DNA of 33,966 nt from Cellulomonas sp. RIT-PI-Y (GTDB lineage Bacteria; Actinomycetota; Actinomycetes; Actinomycetales; Cellulomonadaceae). The stretch spans positions 1 through 33,966 of the forward strand of contig NZ_JANZKP010000039.1 of NCBI RefSeq assembly GCF_025642745.1, written 5' to 3'. Made by a program: the position numbers and the translations under genes. This document shows positions 7,320 through 15,419 of this stretch, one piece after another; position 1 is the first letter of the stretch, and each line of letters begins with the position of its first letter. The notes beneath the pieces were generated by a model. That model did no database searches and was not told where the DNA came from. It worked only from the letters and a program-made list of their open reading frames with translations.

Positions 7320-7997
7320 GTGTTCTCCGACTGGAACCGCCGCCGCGCCGCCCGACGCGTCAAGCCCGGGGACGGCCGCCCACTGCCGCCCTACCGCTGG
7401 TGGCAGCCCCTGTCCCGTGCGCTGATGCACCTGGACCTGGTGGGCGTCGACGGTCGCTCGGAACGCTGGTCGGTCGACCTCCGGCTCTGGGGCGACAGCG
7501 ACGGCGAGGTCCGGGCACACCTGTTCCGGGACGAGCGTCACCAGGCCGGCTCGAGGCTGCCCGCGCGGTTCCCGGTGCCGGGTGGGGCGATCGAGGTGCA
7601 GGCCAGTGAGTTCGGGCTGCGGCGCTGTCACTACGTGACCGCGACCGGCGAGTCCCGGCAACTGGAGCCCGAGCCCCGGTCGGCGGAGGGTCGTCGGGCA
7701 CGCCTGGAACGTCGCAGCCCCGGCCTCAGCCGGCTGATCGGGGCAGTGTCGGTGCTGGTGCTGCTCGCCGGGCTCGGGCTCGGTGTGCCGCAGCTGGTGC
7801 AGCAGGTCTCCGAGATCCCGCCGCTCGCCGACCGGTTCGGGACCTTCGCGTCACCGGTGCGGCTGAGCGGCTGGACCAACGTCGCCCTGGCGCTGGCCAC
7901 GGCCGCCGCGAGCACCGAGCGCGCACTCCGCCTGCGCTACCACTGGCTTCTGGACGGCGGCGTCACCGGGAGCGGCGAGGGCCAGCACGGTCAGTAG
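7320..7997 (+). CDS. Unrecognised membrane protein, 225 aa
   Basis: I do not recognise a family. The N-terminal 130 residues are soluble, basic and rich in Arg and Trp ([19 protein letters not shown], about 24-42). They look like beta-rich segments with a conserved-looking [16 protein letters not shown] stretch. One clear transmembrane helix follows ([22 protein letters not shown], 139-160), then a second weaker hydrophobic stretch (about 184-199) and a short polar tail. The start GTG 7320 fits a leaderless promoter. Its stop overlaps the convergent htpX end by 7 nt. Codon use is like its neighbours, so I take it as a real gene of unknown function. Confidence 0.75.
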   Translation: MFSDWNRRRAARRVKPGDGRPLPPYRWWQPLSRALMHLDLVGVDGRSERWSVDLRLWGDSDGEVRAHLFRDERHQAGSRLPARFPVPGGAIEVQASEFGLRRCHYVTATGESRQLEPEPRSAEGRRARLERRSPGLSRLIGAVSVLVLLAGLGLGVPQLVQQVSEIPPLADRFGTFASPVRLSGWTNVALALATAAASTERALRLRYHWLLDGGVTGSGEGQHGQ

Positions 7998-8869
7998 CGG
8001 GTGATGCCGCCCTGGTCACCGGCCATCCGCTCCAGGCGGGCGATCCGGTCGGCCATCGGCGGGTGGGTGGCGAAGAGCTTGCCGACGCCGCCGCCCTTGA
8101 ACGGGTTGGCGATCATCAGGTGCGAGACGTCGACCAGGTCGCGGTCCTGCGGCAGCGGGCGCGCCTGGGTGCCGGACTCGAGCTTGCGCAGCGCGGAGGC
8201 CAGGGCCAGCGGGTCGCCGGTCAGATTGGCGCCGTCCTCGTCCGCGTCGTACTCCCGGGTCCGGCTGATCGCGAGCTGGATCATGGTGGCGGCCAGCGGG
8301 GCGAGCAGCGCCATCAGCAGTGCCGCGAACGGGTTGCCGCCGCGCTCGCGGTCGTTGCCCCCGCCGAAGATCAGCGCGATCTGGGCGATGGACGTGATCA
8401 CGCCGGCGACCGCGGCGGCGATCGACGACGTGAGGATGTCCCGGTTGTAGACGTGCATCAGCTCGTGTCCGAGCACGCCGCGCAGCTCGCGCTCGTCCAG
8501 GATCTGCAGGATGCCCTCGGTGCAGCAGACCGCGGCGTTGCGGGGGTTGCGCCCGGTGGCGAAGGCGTTGGGCGCGGCCGTCGGGGAGACGTAGAGCCGG
8601 GGCATCGGCTGGCGCGCCTCGGTGGAGAGCTCCCGCACGATCCGGTACATCACGGGCTGCTCGATCTCGGACACCGGGCGGGCGTGCATGGAGCGGATCG
8701 CGATCTTGTCCGAGTTCCAGTACGAGTACGCCGTGGTGGCCAGACCGAAGACCGCGAACAGCCAGATGTACCGCCCGTTCGCGATGACGGCGCCGATCCC
8801 GAGCAGCACCGCCCACAGCACGCCGAACAGCAGCGCGGTCTTCAAGCCGTTGTGGTGACGGTGGCCCAT
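7991..8869 (-). CDS. htpX: HtpX-type membrane zinc metalloprotease (M48)
   Basis: A 292-residue inner-membrane protease that degrades misfolded membrane proteins. Two N-terminal transmembrane helices (about 11-48) precede the cytoplasmic catalytic site HELMH (His135, Glu136, His139). The likely third zinc ligand is Glu206 in [14 protein letters not shown]. Another hydrophobic pair (about 148-168 and 182-201) separates them. The length matches HtpX. The start ATG 8869 is preceded by GGAAGGA; the upstream extension of the frame is not family-like and would cross the divergent promoter region. It is divergent from the ABC importer. Confidence 0.95.
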   Translation of the reverse strand: MGHRHHNGLKTALLFGVLWAVLLGIGAVIANGRYIWLFAVFGLATTAYSYWNSDKIAIRSMHARPVSEIEQPVMYRIVRELSTEARQPMPRLYVSPTAAPNAFATGRNPRNAAVCCTEGILQILDERELRGVLGHELMHVYNRDILTSSIAAAVAGVITSIAQIALIFGGGNDRERGGNPFAALLMALLAPLAATMIQLAISRTREYDADEDGANLTGDPLALASALRKLESGTQARPLPQDRDLVDVSHLMIANPFKGGGVGKLFATHPPMADRIARLERMAGDQGGITRY

Positions 8870-8938
8870 GACGGTCCTTCCTCGACGGTGGTGCGGTGTC
8901 CTGACGAGACAACGCCGCAGGCGCGCGGCAGGTTCCCC

Positions 8939-8944
8939 TACTCT
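8939..8944 (+). promoter_or_regulatory. Possible -10 box of the ABC importer operon
   Basis: TACTCT (TANNNT type) lies 48 nt upstream of the GTG at 8993, giving a leader of about 40 nt. No good -35 is visible, so this is a weak call. Confidence 0.35.
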
Positions 8945-8992
8945 GTGGCCCTCGCGCACCCGCGCGAAGCCGACACTCCCCGAGGAGATCCC

Positions 8993-9850
8993 GTGCGCAC
9001 CACCACCCGCCTTGTCGCCCTGGCCGCTGCGAGCGCCCTGGCGCTCGCGGCGTGTGCGCCGGTCGACGACGACAGCAGCGGCTCGACGGACACCGCCTCG
9101 GCGTCCGGACCGGGCGCGTTGGACACCCTGACCGAGGACGTGCTGACCATCGGCACCTCCGACCCGGCCTACGAGCCGTGGATCGTGGACAACGATCCGA
9201 GCAACGGCAAGGGCTACGAGTCCGCGGTCGCGTACGCGGTGGCCGAGCAGCTCGGCTACGACGCGGACCACGTCGAGTGGGTCCCGGTCACGTTCGACCA
9301 GATCATCGCGCCCGGGGCCAAGAGCTTCGACTTCGCGATCAACCAGGTGTCGATCAGCCCGGAGCGGGCCGAGAACCTGGACTTCTCCTCCTCGTACTAC
9401 GACACCGCGCAGGCGGTCGTCACCGTCGAGGGCAGCAAGGCCGCCGACGCGAGCAGCCTCGCCGACCTCAAGGACGTCACGCTCGGCGCGATGGTCGGCA
9501 CCACCAGCCTCCAGGTGGCGCAGGACACGATCGACCCGACCACCGACATCCAGGTGTTCAACGACAACGACCAGGTGAAGCAGGCGCTGACCTCGGGTCT
9601 GGTCGACGCGATCATCGTCGACCTGCCCACCGCGCTCTACATCACCGCGGCGGAGCTGGACGGCGGCGTGCTGGTGGGCCAGCTGCCGGCCGGTGACGAC
9701 CCGGACCAGTTCGGCCTGGTCCTGGACCAGGGGTCGTCGCTGACCGAGCCGGTCACCGACGCCGTGGACGCGCTGCGCGCCGACGGCACCCTGGACGACC
9801 TGCAGGCCGAGTGGCTGACCGACGCCGCCGGCGCCCCGGTCCTCACGTAA
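8993..9850 (+). CDS. ABC importer solute-binding lipoprotein, family 3 (amino-acid type)
   Basis: A 285-residue extracytoplasmic binding protein. A basic start, a hydrophobic run and a lipobox LAAC place the lipid-bearing Cys at residue 21, followed by a Ser/Asp-rich linker. The mature part is a family 3 solute-binding domain ([66 protein letters not shown]), a pattern typical of polar amino-acid binders. Start GTG 8993 has AGGAG 5 nt upstream. Its TAA stop shares a base with the permease ATG (TAATG). The ligand is not determinable by eye. Confidence 0.92.
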   Translation: MRTTTRLVALAAASALALAACAPVDDDSSGSTDTASASGPGALDTLTEDVLTIGTSDPAYEPWIVDNDPSNGKGYESAVAYAVAEQLGYDADHVEWVPVTFDQIIAPGAKSFDFAINQVSISPERAENLDFSSSYYDTAQAVVTVEGSKAADASSLADLKDVTLGAMVGTTSLQVAQDTIDPTTDIQVFNDNDQVKQALTSGLVDAIIVDLPTALYITAAELDGGVLVGQLPAGDDPDQFGLVLDQGSSLTEPVTDAVDALRADGTLDDLQAEWLTDAAGAPVLT

Positions 9851-10749
9851 TGGCCGACACGGCTCACGACGGCGCCCGGGCCACCGCCTGGGCGCCGTCG
9901 GCGCGTCAGCGGGACCGCGATGCCTACCGCCGGGGCCGGGCGCGCCGGTCCGCCGCGGTCGCGGTCGTCAGCACCGTGGCCGTCGCCGCAGTCGCGGTGC
10001 TCGCGCTGGTCAGCTCGCCGGGCTGGCCGCGGGTGCGCCAGTCGTTCCTGGACCCGCACGTGGCCTGGGAGTCGCTGCCCCGGGTGCTGGAGGGCCTGTG
10101 GCTCAACGTGCGGGTGATGGTGGTCTGCGCGGTGCTGATCGTGGTGCTGGCCATGCTGCTGGCGCTGGCCCGGACCCTGCGCGGTCCGGCGTTCTTCCCG
10201 CTGCGCGCGCTGGCGACCGGGTACGTGGACGTGTTCCGCGGCCTGCCGTTGATCCTGGTGCTGCTGCTGGTCGGCTTCGGGCTGCCGGGACTCCGGCTGC
10301 AGGGCATCCCCACCTCCGCGGTGGTGCTCGGCGGTGTCGCGCTGGTGCTGACCTACTCGGCCTACGTCGCCGAGGTGTTCCGGGCCGGCATCGAGTCGGT
10401 GCATCCGTCGCAGATCGCCTCCGCGCGGTCGCTCGGGCTGACCCACGGCCAGACCCTGCGGCACGTGGTGCTGCCCCAAGCGGTCCGCCGCGTGATCCCC
10501 CCGCTGCTGAACGACCTGGTGTCGCTGTCCAAGGACTCGGGCCTGATCTCGATCCTCGGCGCGATCGACGCGGTGCGGGCCGCGCAGCTCAAGACCGCCG
10601 AATACGCGAACTTCACGCCCTACGTGGTGGCCGGGATCGTGTTCGTGCTGCTGACGATCCCGCTGACCCGGTTCACCGATGCGCTGGCCAGGCGCGGCGG
10701 GTGGCTCGGGTCGCAGAGCGGACTGGCCGGGGCGGGGGCCATGCGATGA
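9850..10749 (+). CDS. ABC importer permease, HisM/ArtM type
   Basis: A 299-residue inner-membrane permease. About 30 polar N-terminal residues precede TM1 (about 35-53). The binding-protein-dependent domain follows ([36 protein letters not shown]). The EAA loop that docks the ATPase is present as [20 protein letters not shown], with [17 protein letters not shown] after it. The chosen start ATG 9850 overlaps the stop of the binding protein, so the two are translationally coupled. Only one permease gene is present, so the complex is probably a homodimer of it. Confidence 0.92.
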   Translation: MADTAHDGARATAWAPSARQRDRDAYRRGRARRSAAVAVVSTVAVAAVAVLALVSSPGWPRVRQSFLDPHVAWESLPRVLEGLWLNVRVMVVCAVLIVVLAMLLALARTLRGPAFFPLRALATGYVDVFRGLPLILVLLLVGFGLPGLRLQGIPTSAVVLGGVALVLTYSAYVAEVFRAGIESVHPSQIASARSLGLTHGQTLRHVVLPQAVRRVIPPLLNDLVSLSKDSGLISILGAIDAVRAAQLKTAEYANFTPYVVAGIVFVLLTIPLTRFTDALARRGGWLGSQSGLAGAGAMR

Positions 10750-11483
10750 GCGGGCCGCTGCTCCGGATCGACCGGGTGCGCAAGAGCTTCGGCGACCACG
10801 TGGTGCTGGACGACCTGTCGCTCGACGTGCACGAGCACCAGGTGGTCGTCCTGATCGGGTCCTCCGGCTCGGGCAAGTCGACGCTGCTGCGCTGCATCAA
10901 TCTGCTGGAGGAGGTCGACGACGGCGCCATCACGATGGCCGGCGAGGAGATCACCGACCCCCGGGTGGACGCCAACGCGGTGCGTTCCCGGATCGGCATG
11001 GTCTTCCAGTCGTACAACCTGTTCCCGCACCTGCGGGTGCTGGACAACGTGGCACTCGCCCCGCGGCTGGTGCACGGGGTGGACCGGGCCGAGGCCCGTG
11101 ACCGGGCGGCGCGGATGCTCGACCGGGTGGGGCTCGGCGCCAAGGCGAACGCCTTCCCGGACGAGCTGTCCGGCGGTCAGCAGCAGCGGGTCGCCATCGC
11201 CCGGGCCCTGGTCGGGCAGCCCGCGCTGATACTGCTGGACGAGGTCACCTCCGCGCTGGACCCGGAGCTGGTCGGCGAGGTGCTCGGCTTGCTGGAGGAG
11301 CTCAAGGGCGAGGGCACCACGATGGTGCTGGCCACGCACGAGATGAGCTTCGCCCGGCACGTCGCGGACCGGGTGTGCTTCCTGCACCAGGGCCGGATCC
11401 TGGAGCAGGGACCCCCGGAGCAGGTCCTGGTCGCGCCGCGCGAGCAGCGGACCCGGGACTTCCTGCGGCGGTTCACCGGCTGA
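10746..11483 (+). CDS. ABC importer ATP-binding protein, GlnQ/HisP type
   Basis: A 245-residue ATPase that powers the amino-acid importer. Walker A is GSSGSGKST (38-46), the Q-loop MVFQSYNLFPHL, the signature LSGGQQQRVAIARAL, Walker B ALILLDEVTSALDPE and the H-loop TMVLATHEMSFA. Walker B reads LDEVTSALD where LDEPTSALD is usual (Pro to Val), and the catalytic Glu is kept. The ATG overlaps the permease stop (ATGA). The gene converges on rarD with an 11-nt overlap of the 3' ends and no separate terminator. Confidence 0.94.
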   Translation: MSGPLLRIDRVRKSFGDHVVLDDLSLDVHEHQVVVLIGSSGSGKSTLLRCINLLEEVDDGAITMAGEEITDPRVDANAVRSRIGMVFQSYNLFPHLRVLDNVALAPRLVHGVDRAEARDRAARMLDRVGLGAKANAFPDELSGGQQQRVAIARALVGQPALILLDEVTSALDPELVGEVLGLLEELKGEGTTMVLATHEMSFARHVADRVCFLHQGRILEQGPPEQVLVAPREQRTRDFLRRFTG

Positions 11484-12414
11484 GCGCCGCCTGTTCCACA
11501 CCGCGGAGCCGGCGCTGGGAACGCCCGGCCCGCACGCCGTCCACGGTCAGCAGCACCAGCGCGACCCAGACCAGGCCGAATCCCCACCACCGGGCCGGCG
11601 GCATGGTCTCGTGCAGCACGGTCACCCCGATCAGGAACTGCAGGATCGGCGCCAGGTACTGCAGCATCCCGACCACGCTCAACGGCAGACGGCGGGCGGC
11701 CTCCCCGAAGAACAGCAGCGGCAGCGCGGTGATCACGCCGGTGCCGACCAGTGCCCAGGCCTGCCCCGCGCCGCTGGAGCCGAAGGTCGCCTCCCCGGCC
11801 AGATTCAGCCAGAGCAGGTAGCCCGCGGCCACCGGCGCCAGCACCAGCGTCTCGACGGCGAGCGACGGTGCCGCGCCCACCGACCGGCCGACCCGGTTCT
11901 TCAACAGGCCGTAGATGCCGAAGGAGAACGCGAGGGTCAGCGCGACCCACGGCAGGCGCCCGACGCCGACCGTGATCACCACGACCGCGAGCACGCTGAA
12001 CCCGAGGGCGATCCACTGCAGCCGGCGCAGACGCTCGCGCAGCACCAGCACCGCCAGCGCGACGGTGACGATCGGGTTGATGAAGTAGCCGAGTGCGGCG
12101 TCGACCACGTGCCCGGACAGCGTGCCGTAGACGAAGGTCAGCCAGTTCACGGCGAGCAGCACCGCGGCCAGGCCCAGCACCCCGATCGTCCGGCCCGACC
12201 GGAACACCGCGGCGAACGCGCCCCAGGCCCGGCCGACCGTGAGGACCACCGCGCAGAACACCAACGACCACAGCACCCGGTGCGCGATGATCTCGACCGG
12301 GCCGGCCGGGACCAGCAGGGTGAAGTACAGCGGGAGCACGCCCCACAGCAGGTAGGCGGAAACCCCGTTGGCGAGGCCGCGCGGATCGAGGGCGGAGGTG
12401 GACTGCGGGTTCAC
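11473..12414 (-). CDS. rarD: RarD/EamA-family permease
   Basis: A 313-residue protein of ten predicted membrane helices. It starts RGLANGVSAYLLWGVLPLYF and includes EIIAHRVLWSLVFC, VNWLTFVYGTLSGHVVDAAL and GYFINPIVTVALAVLVLRER, all characteristic of RarD. It is a drug/metabolite-type exporter of unknown substrate (RarD was named from chloramphenicol resistance work). I choose GTG 12414 over a start 48 nt upstream because a -10 box TACGTT lies 7 nt before it and no SD exists for either start, which suggests a leaderless mRNA. Confidence 0.88.
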   Translation of the reverse strand: MNPQSTSALDPRGLANGVSAYLLWGVLPLYFTLLVPAGPVEIIAHRVLWSLVFCAVVLTVGRAWGAFAAVFRSGRTIGVLGLAAVLLAVNWLTFVYGTLSGHVVDAALGYFINPIVTVALAVLVLRERLRRLQWIALGFSVLAVVVITVGVGRLPWVALTLAFSFGIYGLLKNRVGRSVGAAPSLAVETLVLAPVAAGYLLWLNLAGEATFGSSGAGQAWALVGTGVITALPLLFFGEAARRLPLSVVGMLQYLAPILQFLIGVTVLHETMPPARWWGFGLVWVALVLLTVDGVRAGRSQRRLRGVEQAALSR

Positions 12415-12421
12415 AGCGCAG

Positions 12422-12427
12422 AACGTA
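12422..12427 (-). promoter_or_regulatory. -10 box for leaderless rarD transcript
   Basis: On the minus strand TACGTT (12427-12422) lies 7 nt before the GTG at 12414. This is the same geometry as for the 7320 gene and the prenyl synthase. No -35 is evident. Confidence 0.45.
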
Positions 12428-12518
12428 ACCCCGGCCGCCCACCCCCGGGCCCGCGCGCCCACCGGTTGGCAGGAGATCGTCGCCGAATGGCAACTGAGGT
12501 TCCCCTTGCCCGGCCACC

Positions 12519-12524
12519 TAGACT
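12519..12524 (+). promoter_or_regulatory. Possible -10 box of fprA
   Basis: TAGACT (TANNNT) lies 39 nt before the fprA GTG, giving a leader of roughly 33 nt that holds the SD. The -35 region is not recognisable. Confidence 0.4.
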
Positions 12525-12563
12525 GACCCGCAGACGACGACCGACAAGAAGGAAGGCAGCTGC

Positions 12564-13937
12564 GTGAGCTCCCACCGCCCCGTCCGGGTGGCCGTGATCG
12601 GCGCCGGACCCGCCGGCATCTACGCCTCGGACATCCTGTCCCGCGCCGATCTGGACGTGTCCATCGACCTGATCGAGCGCCTGCCCGCGCCCTTCGGCCT
12701 GGTGCGGTACGGCGTCGCGCCGGACCACCCCCGGATCAAGCAGATCATCACCGCCCTGCACAAGGTGCTCGAGCGCGGCGACATCCGGCTGATCTGCAAT
12801 GTCGACTACGGCGTGGACCTCAAGCTGGAGGACGTCCGGCGGCACTACGACGCGGTGGTCTTCGCGACCGGCGCGATCAAGGACGCCGACCTGCCGATCC
12901 CGGGCATCGAGCTGGACGGCTCCTACGGCGCGGCCGACTTCGTGTCCTGGTACGACGGCCACCCCGACGTCCCGCGCACCTGGCCGCTGACCGCCCGTGA
13001 GGTCGCGGTGATCGGCGCCGGCAACGTCGCGCTGGACGTCGCCCGGGTGCTGGCCAAGCATGCCGAGGACCTGCGGCCCACCGAGGTGCCGGAGAACGTC
13101 TACCAGGGGCTGGCCGCCTCCCCGGTCACCGATGTGCACGTCTTCGCCCGGCGGGGCCCGGCGCAGGCCAAGTTCTCCAGCCTGGAGCTGCGCGAGCTGG
13201 GCCACGTGCCGGACGTCGACGTGATCGTCTACCCGGAGGACTTCGAGTTCGACGAGGGCTCGAACGCGGCGATCCGCTCCTCCAACCAGACCAAGCAGGT
13301 CGTCAAGACCCTGACCGACTGGACGCTGAAGGACCCGGAGGAGCTCACCGCCAGCCGCCGGCTGCACCTGCACTTCCTGCACGCCCCGGCCGAGGTGCTG
13401 GGCGAGGACGGCAAGGTCGTCGGTCTGCGCACCGAGCGCACCGTGCTCACCGGGGACGGCACCGTCACCGGAACCGGGCAGTTCCACGACTGGCCGGTGC
13501 AGGCGGTGTACCGCGCGGTCGGCTACTTCGGCTCCCCGCTGGTCGACGTGCCCTTCGACGACCAGGGCGGCGTGATCGCCAACCGCGAGGGCCGGGTGCT
13601 CGACGTGGACGGCGCCCCGGTGCCCGGCGTCTACACCACCGGCTGGATCAAGCGCGGCCCGGTCGGGCTGATCGGGCACACCAAGTCCGACGCCAAGGAG
13701 ACCATCGAGCACCTGGTCGCGGATGCCGGCACGCTGCCCGCCGCGACCGAGCCCGACCCGGAGGCGGTGCTGGACTTCCTGCGGGCCCGCGGCGCCCGGC
13801 CGATCCACTGGTCCGGCTGGGAGCTGCTGGACGCCTACGAGCGCACGCTCGGCGAGGCGGAGGGCCGGGAGCGGGTCAAGGTCGTGCCGCGCGAGGACAT
13901 GATCCGGGTCGCCCTGGAGCTCGCCGAGGAGGACTGA
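12564..13937 (+). CDS. fprA: NADPH-ferredoxin reductase, adrenodoxin-reductase type (FprA)
   Basis: A 457-residue FAD enzyme that moves electrons between NADPH and ferredoxin. The FAD-binding motif is VIGAGPAGIYASDILSR (11-27), then ERLPAPFGLVRYGVAPDHP (38-56), diagnostic of this family. The NADP-binding motif is VIGAGNVALDVARVL (149-163). ARRGPAQAKFSSLELREL and the C-terminal GWIKRGPVGLIGHTKSDA complete the signature. Start GTG 12564 is preceded by GGAAGG at 7 nt. It appears monocistronic; downstream is a long non-coding gap that begins with repeats and a hairpin. The partner is probably a ferredoxin not encoded here. Confidence 0.95.
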   Translation: MSSHRPVRVAVIGAGPAGIYASDILSRADLDVSIDLIERLPAPFGLVRYGVAPDHPRIKQIITALHKVLERGDIRLICNVDYGVDLKLEDVRRHYDAVVFATGAIKDADLPIPGIELDGSYGAADFVSWYDGHPDVPRTWPLTAREVAVIGAGNVALDVARVLAKHAEDLRPTEVPENVYQGLAASPVTDVHVFARRGPAQAKFSSLELRELGHVPDVDVIVYPEDFEFDEGSNAAIRSSNQTKQVVKTLTDWTLKDPEELTASRRLHLHFLHAPAEVLGEDGKVVGLRTERTVLTGDGTVTGTGQFHDWPVQAVYRAVGYFGSPLVDVPFDDQGGVIANREGRVLDVDGAPVPGVYTTGWIKRGPVGLIGHTKSDAKETIEHLVADAGTLPAATEPDPEAVLDFLRARGARPIHWSGWELLDAYERTLGEAEGRERVKVVPREDMIRVALELAEED

Positions 13938-13965
13938 GCACCCGGCCCGCCCCAGCGCGTCCGAC

Positions 13966-14003
13966 GTCGGCACCCCACCCCGAGGTCAGCACCCCACCCC
14001 GAG
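13966..14003. repeat. Two-copy 19-bp direct repeat
   Basis: GTCGGCACCCCACCCCGAG (13966-13984) is followed directly by GTCAGCACCCCACCCCGAG (13985-14003), with one difference. A third partial copy (GTCGGCAC) begins at 14004 and runs into the hairpin. Confidence 0.85.
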
Positions 14004-14049
14004 GTCGGCACTTCGCCGGGCCGATTCTGGCGCGGAGTGCCGATCTCGG
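13999..14049. terminator. Long hairpin, 18-bp stem, downstream of fprA
   Basis: 13999-14016 pairs with 14032-14049 through 18 positions (two of them G-T), with a 15-nt loop. The innermost core is GGCACT with AGTGCC. It starts 61 nt after the fprA stop and could stop transcription from either side. No T-run follows, so a bidirectional structural terminator is a guess. Confidence 0.5.
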
Positions 14050-14101
14050 CCGCGCCGAGACCGAGCCGGGCGGGCAGTCGGGCAGGTAGGCGGGCGGGCA
14101 G

Positions 14102-14306
14102 CCCCGCGGGTGTGGCGGAGAACCCCGCGGGTGATGCGGGCAGGCAGCTCGGCGAGTGAGACAGGCGCACTGCCCAGCGGGTGAGGCAGGCCGACAGGCC
14201 CAGCGGGTGAAGCAGCCAGACAGCCCCGCGGGTGAAGCAGGCTGGCAGTCCGGCGACTGAGGCAGGCAGACAGCCCGGCAGGCAGACAGCCCGGCGGGTG
14301 GGGTGG
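14102..14306. repeat. Degenerate tandem repeat, 25-bp period, about nine units
   Basis: Units begin at 14102, 14123, 14148, 14173, 14199, 14224, 14249, 14274 and 14290. The spacing is therefore 21, 25, 25, 26, 25, 25, 25 and 16 bp. The consensus is roughly CCCNGCGGGTGAGGCAG followed by GCNGNCAG. The array ends next to the stop codon of the prenyl synthase at 14308. Confidence 0.85.
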
Positions 14307-14307
14307 G

Positions 14308-15312
14308 TCAGCTGGCGCGGTTGACCAGAGCCTCGGCAAAGGACACGAACGAGTCCTTCACCGGCCCGGCGGGCAGCGGCGCCAGCAGGGCGACCGCCTC
14401 GTCCCCCAGGGCCAGCGCGCGGCCCCGGGTCTGCTCGACCACCTCGTGCGCGGACAGCGCGGCGACCGCGCGGGCCAGGTCCTCATCCGACGACAGGTCG
14501 GAGTCGAGCAGCTCGACCAGGGCCACGTCCTCGGCACGCGCGTCGCGGGCGGCGCGCTCGCGGAGCAGCAGCACCGGCATGGTCGGCACGTGCTCGCGCA
14601 GGTCGGTGCCGGGTGTCTTGCCGGACAGTGTGCCGTCCAGCGACAGGTCGATCACGTCGTCGGCGAGCTGGAAGGCCACGCCGATCCGCTCGCCGAACGC
14701 CGCGACGGTCTCGACGACCTCCGCCGCGCAGCCGCCGTACATCGCACCCAGCCGGGCGGAGGTCGCGATCAGCGAGGCGGTCTTGTCCGCCAGCACGCGC
14801 AGGTAGTGCTCCACCGGGTCGTCACCCTCGGCCGGGCCCATCGACTCGTGCAGCTGGCCCAGGCACAGCCGCTCGAAGGTCCCGGCCTGGATCTTCACCG
14901 CCTCCGGGCCCAGATCCGCCACGGTGGTCGACGCCCGGGAGAACAGCAGGTCACCGACCAGGATCGCCACCGAGTTGCCCCAGACCTCGTGCGCGGCCGG
15001 TGCCCCGCGGCGCAGCGGCGCGGAGTCCATCACGTCGTCGTGGTACAGCGACGCGAGATGGGTCAGCTCGACCACCACCGCGGCGGACAGCACCTCGTCC
15101 CGGGTCCCGTCCCCGAGCTCGGCGGCCAGCAGGGTCAGCATCGGGCGCAGTCGCTTGCCACCGGCGTCGGCCAGGTGGTGGGCGGCGTCGTCGACCAGCT
15201 CGTCGGCATAGGCGGCGGCGGCACGCAGTCGGTCCTCGACCAGGTCGAGTCGACCCGCGATCCGCTCGGCGAGGGCCGGGTCGGCGAGCGGCAGGGCGGT
15301 CGGGGATGTCAC
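14308..15312 (-). CDS. Long-chain trans-polyprenyl diphosphate synthase
   Basis: A 334-residue all-helical prenyl elongase, probably making the menaquinone side chain from IPP. The first aspartate-rich motif is DDVMD (92-96) in ASLYHDDVMD, and the second is DDVID (218-222) in AFQLADDVIDL. GGKRLRPML (51-59) and LSGKTPGTDLREH are also conserved. The residue five before the first motif is Ala (87), small, which in this family allows long products; a C35-C45 chain is inferred, the exact length is not. It is downstream of the nuo operon on the same strand but behind a hairpin. The start GTG 15312 has no SD and sits 6 nt after a -10 box. Confidence 0.92.
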   Translation of the reverse strand: MTSPTALPLADPALAERIAGRLDLVEDRLRAAAAYADELVDDAAHHLADAGGKRLRPMLTLLAAELGDGTRDEVLSAAVVVELTHLASLYHDDVMDSAPLRRGAPAAHEVWGNSVAILVGDLLFSRASTTVADLGPEAVKIQAGTFERLCLGQLHESMGPAEGDDPVEHYLRVLADKTASLIATSARLGAMYGGCAAEVVETVAAFGERIGVAFQLADDVIDLSLDGTLSGKTPGTDLREHVPTMPVLLLRERAARDARAEDVALVELLDSDLSSDEDLARAVAALSAHEVVEQTRGRALALGDEAVALLAPLPAGPVKDSFVSFAEALVNRAS

Positions 15313-15318
15313 GGGACG

Positions 15319-15324
15319 AACCTA
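15319..15324 (-). promoter_or_regulatory. -10 box for leaderless prenyl synthase transcript
   Basis: On the minus strand GATAGGTT contains TAGGTT (15324-15319). It is followed by 6 nt and then the GTG at 15312. The predicted transcript would begin at the start codon. Confidence 0.55.
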
Positions 15325-15360
15325 TCTGGCCGGACGGCTGGAAGCAGAACTGACGTGCGA

Positions 15361-15394
15361 CCGCCGCCCCGCGCGCGGGGGCGCGGGGCGGCGG
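15361..15394 (-). terminator. Terminator hairpin after nuoN
   Basis: CCGCCGCCCCGCGC (15361-15374), a 6-nt loop, and its exact reverse complement (15381-15394) form a 14-bp all-GC stem 25 nt beyond the nuoN stop. There is no T-tract. It separates the nuo operon from the prenyl synthase promoter. Confidence 0.75.
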
Positions 15395-15419
15395 TGGAGA
15401 CCTGACGAGGGTACGCGGG

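Larger units (their letters stand above)
13938..14307. other. Non-coding gap between fprA and the prenyl synthase
   Basis: This 370-bp stretch shows no credible gene in either strand; the frames that stay open are low-complexity readings of the repeats. It holds a 19-bp direct repeat, a long hairpin, and a nine-unit degenerate tandem repeat, entered separately. It separates two genes whose 3' ends face each other. Confidence 0.8.

Noticed and set aside
8063..8992. Long N-terminal extension of the binding protein on the plus strand
   Set aside because: It is antisense to htpX. The lipoprotein signal begins at GTG 8993 with an AGGAG.
9850..11483. Antisense ORFs opposite the ABC permease and ATPase as a second transporter
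   Set aside because: Only low-complexity peptides; plus-strand genes have all expected motifs.
14102..14306. CRISPR array
   Set aside because: Units abut with no unique spacers, the unit is diverged, and no cas genes are present.
13986..14339. A 117-codon minus-strand ORF over the tandem repeat
   Set aside because: It is a repetitive reading of the 25-bp units with no SD and unlike any protein; the array is better seen as non-coding.
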